33,014 nt of DNA, from the NCBI GenBank assembly GCA_016212885.1, contig JACRDO010000099.1:1-33014 (forward strand), written 5' to 3'. The stretch comes from Elusimicrobiota bacterium. GTDB lineage: Bacteria; Elusimicrobiota; Elusimicrobia; UBA1565. The position numbers were made by a program, and so were the translations under genes. The notes beneath the pieces were generated by a model, which saw only the letters and a list, made by a program, of their open reading frames with translations, ran no database searches and was not told where the DNA came from. Below are positions 31,401 through 33,014 of the stretch, piece after piece; position 1 is the stretch's first letter; each line of letters starts with the position of its first letter.

Positions 31401-32333
31401 TTAAGGCGTTGTTGGCGCTGTAGGTCTTGCCCGCATTCGCCCCCATAGCAAGCTCGACAGCCACGGAATTATGCCGACCAAGGTCACGACCAACAAGAAA
31501 ATGTAAATCTCAACAAAAAAAGCATCGAAAACCGGCGGATAAGATCGCCTATAATACACATTATAGATACATATGCCCCAAAATGGCACGGGAATCAACA
31601 GCGGCCAGGAGATTATCTTGTCCCCTTTCTTGCGCCTAACCCGGCTCCACCAAAATAGGCCCAGAAAACCGAAAGTCATCAGGGAACTTCCAAGATAGCT
31701 GTCCGACAACATGGAGATGGGCCTTACCAGCTTCTCTTGCCGCTCCATCTTTTGATTATATGGTTTTACCGCTTCCAAAGCTTCAAGCGTGCCGATTCGC
31801 TCCAGCGTGGAAACCCAGAATGGCATGATAAGGGAATCCTTTTCCTCTCTTTTCATCGCCTCAATAACCGCAGGGACCGCATCCTTGGCTCTGGGGCCGA
31901 ACCTTCCAATAATTGACGCAGCGTCCCTGAAATATTCTGACTTTCCCATGAGGGCCTCAATCAACACAGGAAGCGTCTCCTCCCGCTCAATCGGGTCTAT
32001 TCGCTCTATGGTCACGGCCGCCTTTTGACGTATCAGCATATTCTCGTCTTTCAGAAGACGCAACAAACTCGAAATCACCTCGTCCCGTCTTGTGCCCAGT
32101 TTATCCCAATCTAGTGCATATAATTTCCGAAGTCCAGCTTCTCGGACGGATGCATCTGGGCTTTTCATCTCATCTAAAGCGGTCCGCAAATCGGTTCCCT
32201 TATTCTCAGAGAACGCCTGAAGTCCAGCCAGACTGAATAATACGGCCAGCGCCAAAGAGCAAACAACAGCAAATCTGCGAAACCTGCCATGAATCCGGAA
32301 CCATCCTGCAGTATGTTGTTGCAATTTAGTCAT
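31401..32333 (-). CDS. HEAT-repeat membrane protein, possible immunity protein
   Basis: A 310-residue protein. ATG 32333 overlaps the upstream stop by ATGA; longer in-frame starts lie inside the neighbour. An N-terminal membrane segment (VVCSLALAVLFSLAGLQAF) comes first. HEAT/armadillo-like helix pairs follow (SVREAGLRKLYALD, MLIRQKAAVTIERI, FRDAASIIGRFG, AVPAVIEAMKREE). Then come three more hydrophobic segments (SSLMTFGFLGLFWW, LLIPVPFWGICIYNVYY and IYIFLLVVTLVGIIPWL). Base composition is clearly lower in GC than the core genes. Tight coupling to a phospholipase-like gene suggests it neutralises that protein at the membrane. A general membrane HEAT protein is the alternative. Confidence 0.65.
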   Translation of the reverse strand: MTKLQQHTAGWFRIHGRFRRFAVVCSLALAVLFSLAGLQAFSENKGTDLRTALDEMKSPDASVREAGLRKLYALDWDKLGTRRDEVISSLLRLLKDENMLIRQKAAVTIERIDPIEREETLPVLIEALMGKSEYFRDAASIIGRFGPRAKDAVPAVIEAMKREEKDSLIMPFWVSTLERIGTLEALEAVKPYNQKMERQEKLVRPISMLSDSYLGSSLMTFGFLGLFWWSRVRRKKGDKIISWPLLIPVPFWGICIYNVYYRRSYPPVFDAFFVEIYIFLLVVTLVGIIPWLSSLLWGRMRARPTAPTTP

Positions 32334-33014
32334 GGACAGCATTTGCACCACTTCTTTTGCGTGGCTGTGTAATTGGGTGCTCCTTTCCTTATCACCCATT
32401 CGACATATATGTCCTTGTAATACTTGCACGAGTCCTTCACTTGGGGATCCGTCAAATTGTCACAACGCTTCGATATTAACTCCTCAAGCATCTCCTCATC
32501 ACATTTCTTCTTCTTGTCAGAATCGTTAAGCTTTGACTCGGATTGGTTGTTGCACTTCGCATAGCATACGTCATGCGCGTTGCAATCGTCTTTAAACGAA
32601 CTGGAAGGGCCGCCCCCGACGGGATCATTGAAATCCCGAATTATCCCTTTACCCTTCATCAACAGCTGCAATTCCGCTATTAGTTTCATGTCCCACGGCA
32701 CACTGCATCCATTCGGGATTTTGTTTACATCGGCAGCCGCAGGCTTCGCAACGCGATTGGGACAACTTTCGAGCGTGATGCCTTTATTGAACATATCATC
32801 GGATTGTTTACCATTCGTGCAGCATTGCTTCGCCGGATTGTACGACTTGCCACCGCAGCCCGGCCCGCACTTCAACCCCCACCAAGTCGGCGCTTCCCCT
32901 TGATGGAAATTCCCGAGCTTATCGCAGCAGTCCTTGTCCGGGTCATACGGCTTGCCTCCGCAGCCCGGACTGCACTTCCCTTTCCCATTCGAGACTTGCC
33001 CTGGATGCAGATTC
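32330..33014 (-). CDS. Cys-rich phospholipase A2-like protein, C-terminal part (5' end outside window)
   Basis: The frame is open to the window edge, giving 227 visible residues. The C-terminal domain holds the PLA2-type active site DDCNAHDVCYAKC (His-Asp pair flanked by cysteines). It also holds NGCSVPWD upstream and a final WCKCCP, an arrangement I know from bacterial PLA2-like toxin tips on RHS or other polymorphic proteins. Two Cys-rich repeats lie N-terminal to it (CSPGCGGKPYDPDKDCC and CGPGCGGKSYNPAKQCC, about 46 residues apart). The parent protein is probably a large secreted or surface protein. Many paired cysteines imply an extracytoplasmic location. It is co-transcribed with the HEAT-repeat gene. 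Confidence 0.7.
   Translation of the reverse strand, partial: NLHPGQVSNGKGKCSPGCGGKPYDPDKDCCDKLGNFHQGEAPTWWGLKCGPGCGGKSYNPAKQCCTNGKQSDDMFNKGITLESCPNRVAKPAAADVNKIPNGCSVPWDMKLIAELQLLMKGKGIIRDFNDPVGGGPSSSFKDDCNAHDVCYAKCNNQSESKLNDSDKKKKCDEEMLEELISKRCDNLTDPQVKDSCKYYKDIYVEWVIRKGAPNYTATQKKWCKCCP

Noticed and set aside
1-33014. CRISPR arrays, rRNA genes, intact insertion sequences
   Set aside because: No regularly spaced direct repeats, no rRNA sequence and no transposase with terminal repeats were seen.

Overview
The window looks like a GC-rich Gram-negative bacterial chromosome. It carries an OmpA-family protein, secreted proteins with signal peptides, dTDP-sugar genes and an hrcA-grpE-dnaK-dnaJ-rsmE heat-shock operon. 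A tentative placement is Elusimicrobiota or another deep-branching Gram-negative phylum. This rests on general gene flavour, not a diagnostic marker, so the phylum is a weak inference. Genes are tightly packed with many ATGA, GTGA or TAGTG stop/start overlaps, and several use GTG or TTG starts.

Left arm (1-9.6 kb, + strand), probable defence island: the 3' part of an AAA ATPase overlaps a TOPRIM-like partner. Next is a decayed DUF1016 (YhcG-type) nuclease gene. It runs directly into a RecQ-family helicase fused to a phosphoribosyltransferase-like domain, then a DprA/Smf-like protein and a large DUF499 ATPase. The last three are spaced like one operon and are the best candidate for a little-described defence or DNA-processing module. 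A 62-codon ORF with a strong ribosome-binding site follows.

Core block 1 (9.66-16.8 kb, - strand): rsmE, dnaJ, dnaK, grpE and hrcA read leftward. A near-consensus sigma-70 promoter and a CIRCE operator precede hrcA. Upstream of hrcA is a secreted endonuclease I-like gene. A 13-bp tandem duplication has shifted its 3' end so that it now reads through the hrcA promoter.

DarTG block (17.0-18.75 kb, +): an ADP-ribosyltransferase toxin and macrodomain antitoxin pair with family-typical residues. A strong promoter follows almost at once by an intrinsic terminator, which suggests a transcript of about 60 nt.

Core block 2 (19.0-26.2 kb): clpP (-) with Asn at the catalytic Asp position; a BT1-like transporter overlapping malQ (+); a Rieske ferredoxin (+); and a leftward operon DUF4301-rfbA-rfbC. 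tRNA-Phe(GAA) is preceded by an unusual pair of interlocking inverted repeats.

Right arm (26.3-33.0 kb): an OmpA-like protein overlaps a small lipoprotein-like gene. A decayed toxin-antitoxin relic follows. Leftward genes for a LonB-like protease, a secreted thioredoxin-like protein and a small lipoprotein come next. The AT-richer right edge holds the C-terminal part of a Cys-rich phospholipase A2-like protein, overlapped by a HEAT-repeat membrane protein. This looks like a toxin-immunity pair. No rRNA, CRISPR array or intact transposon was seen.
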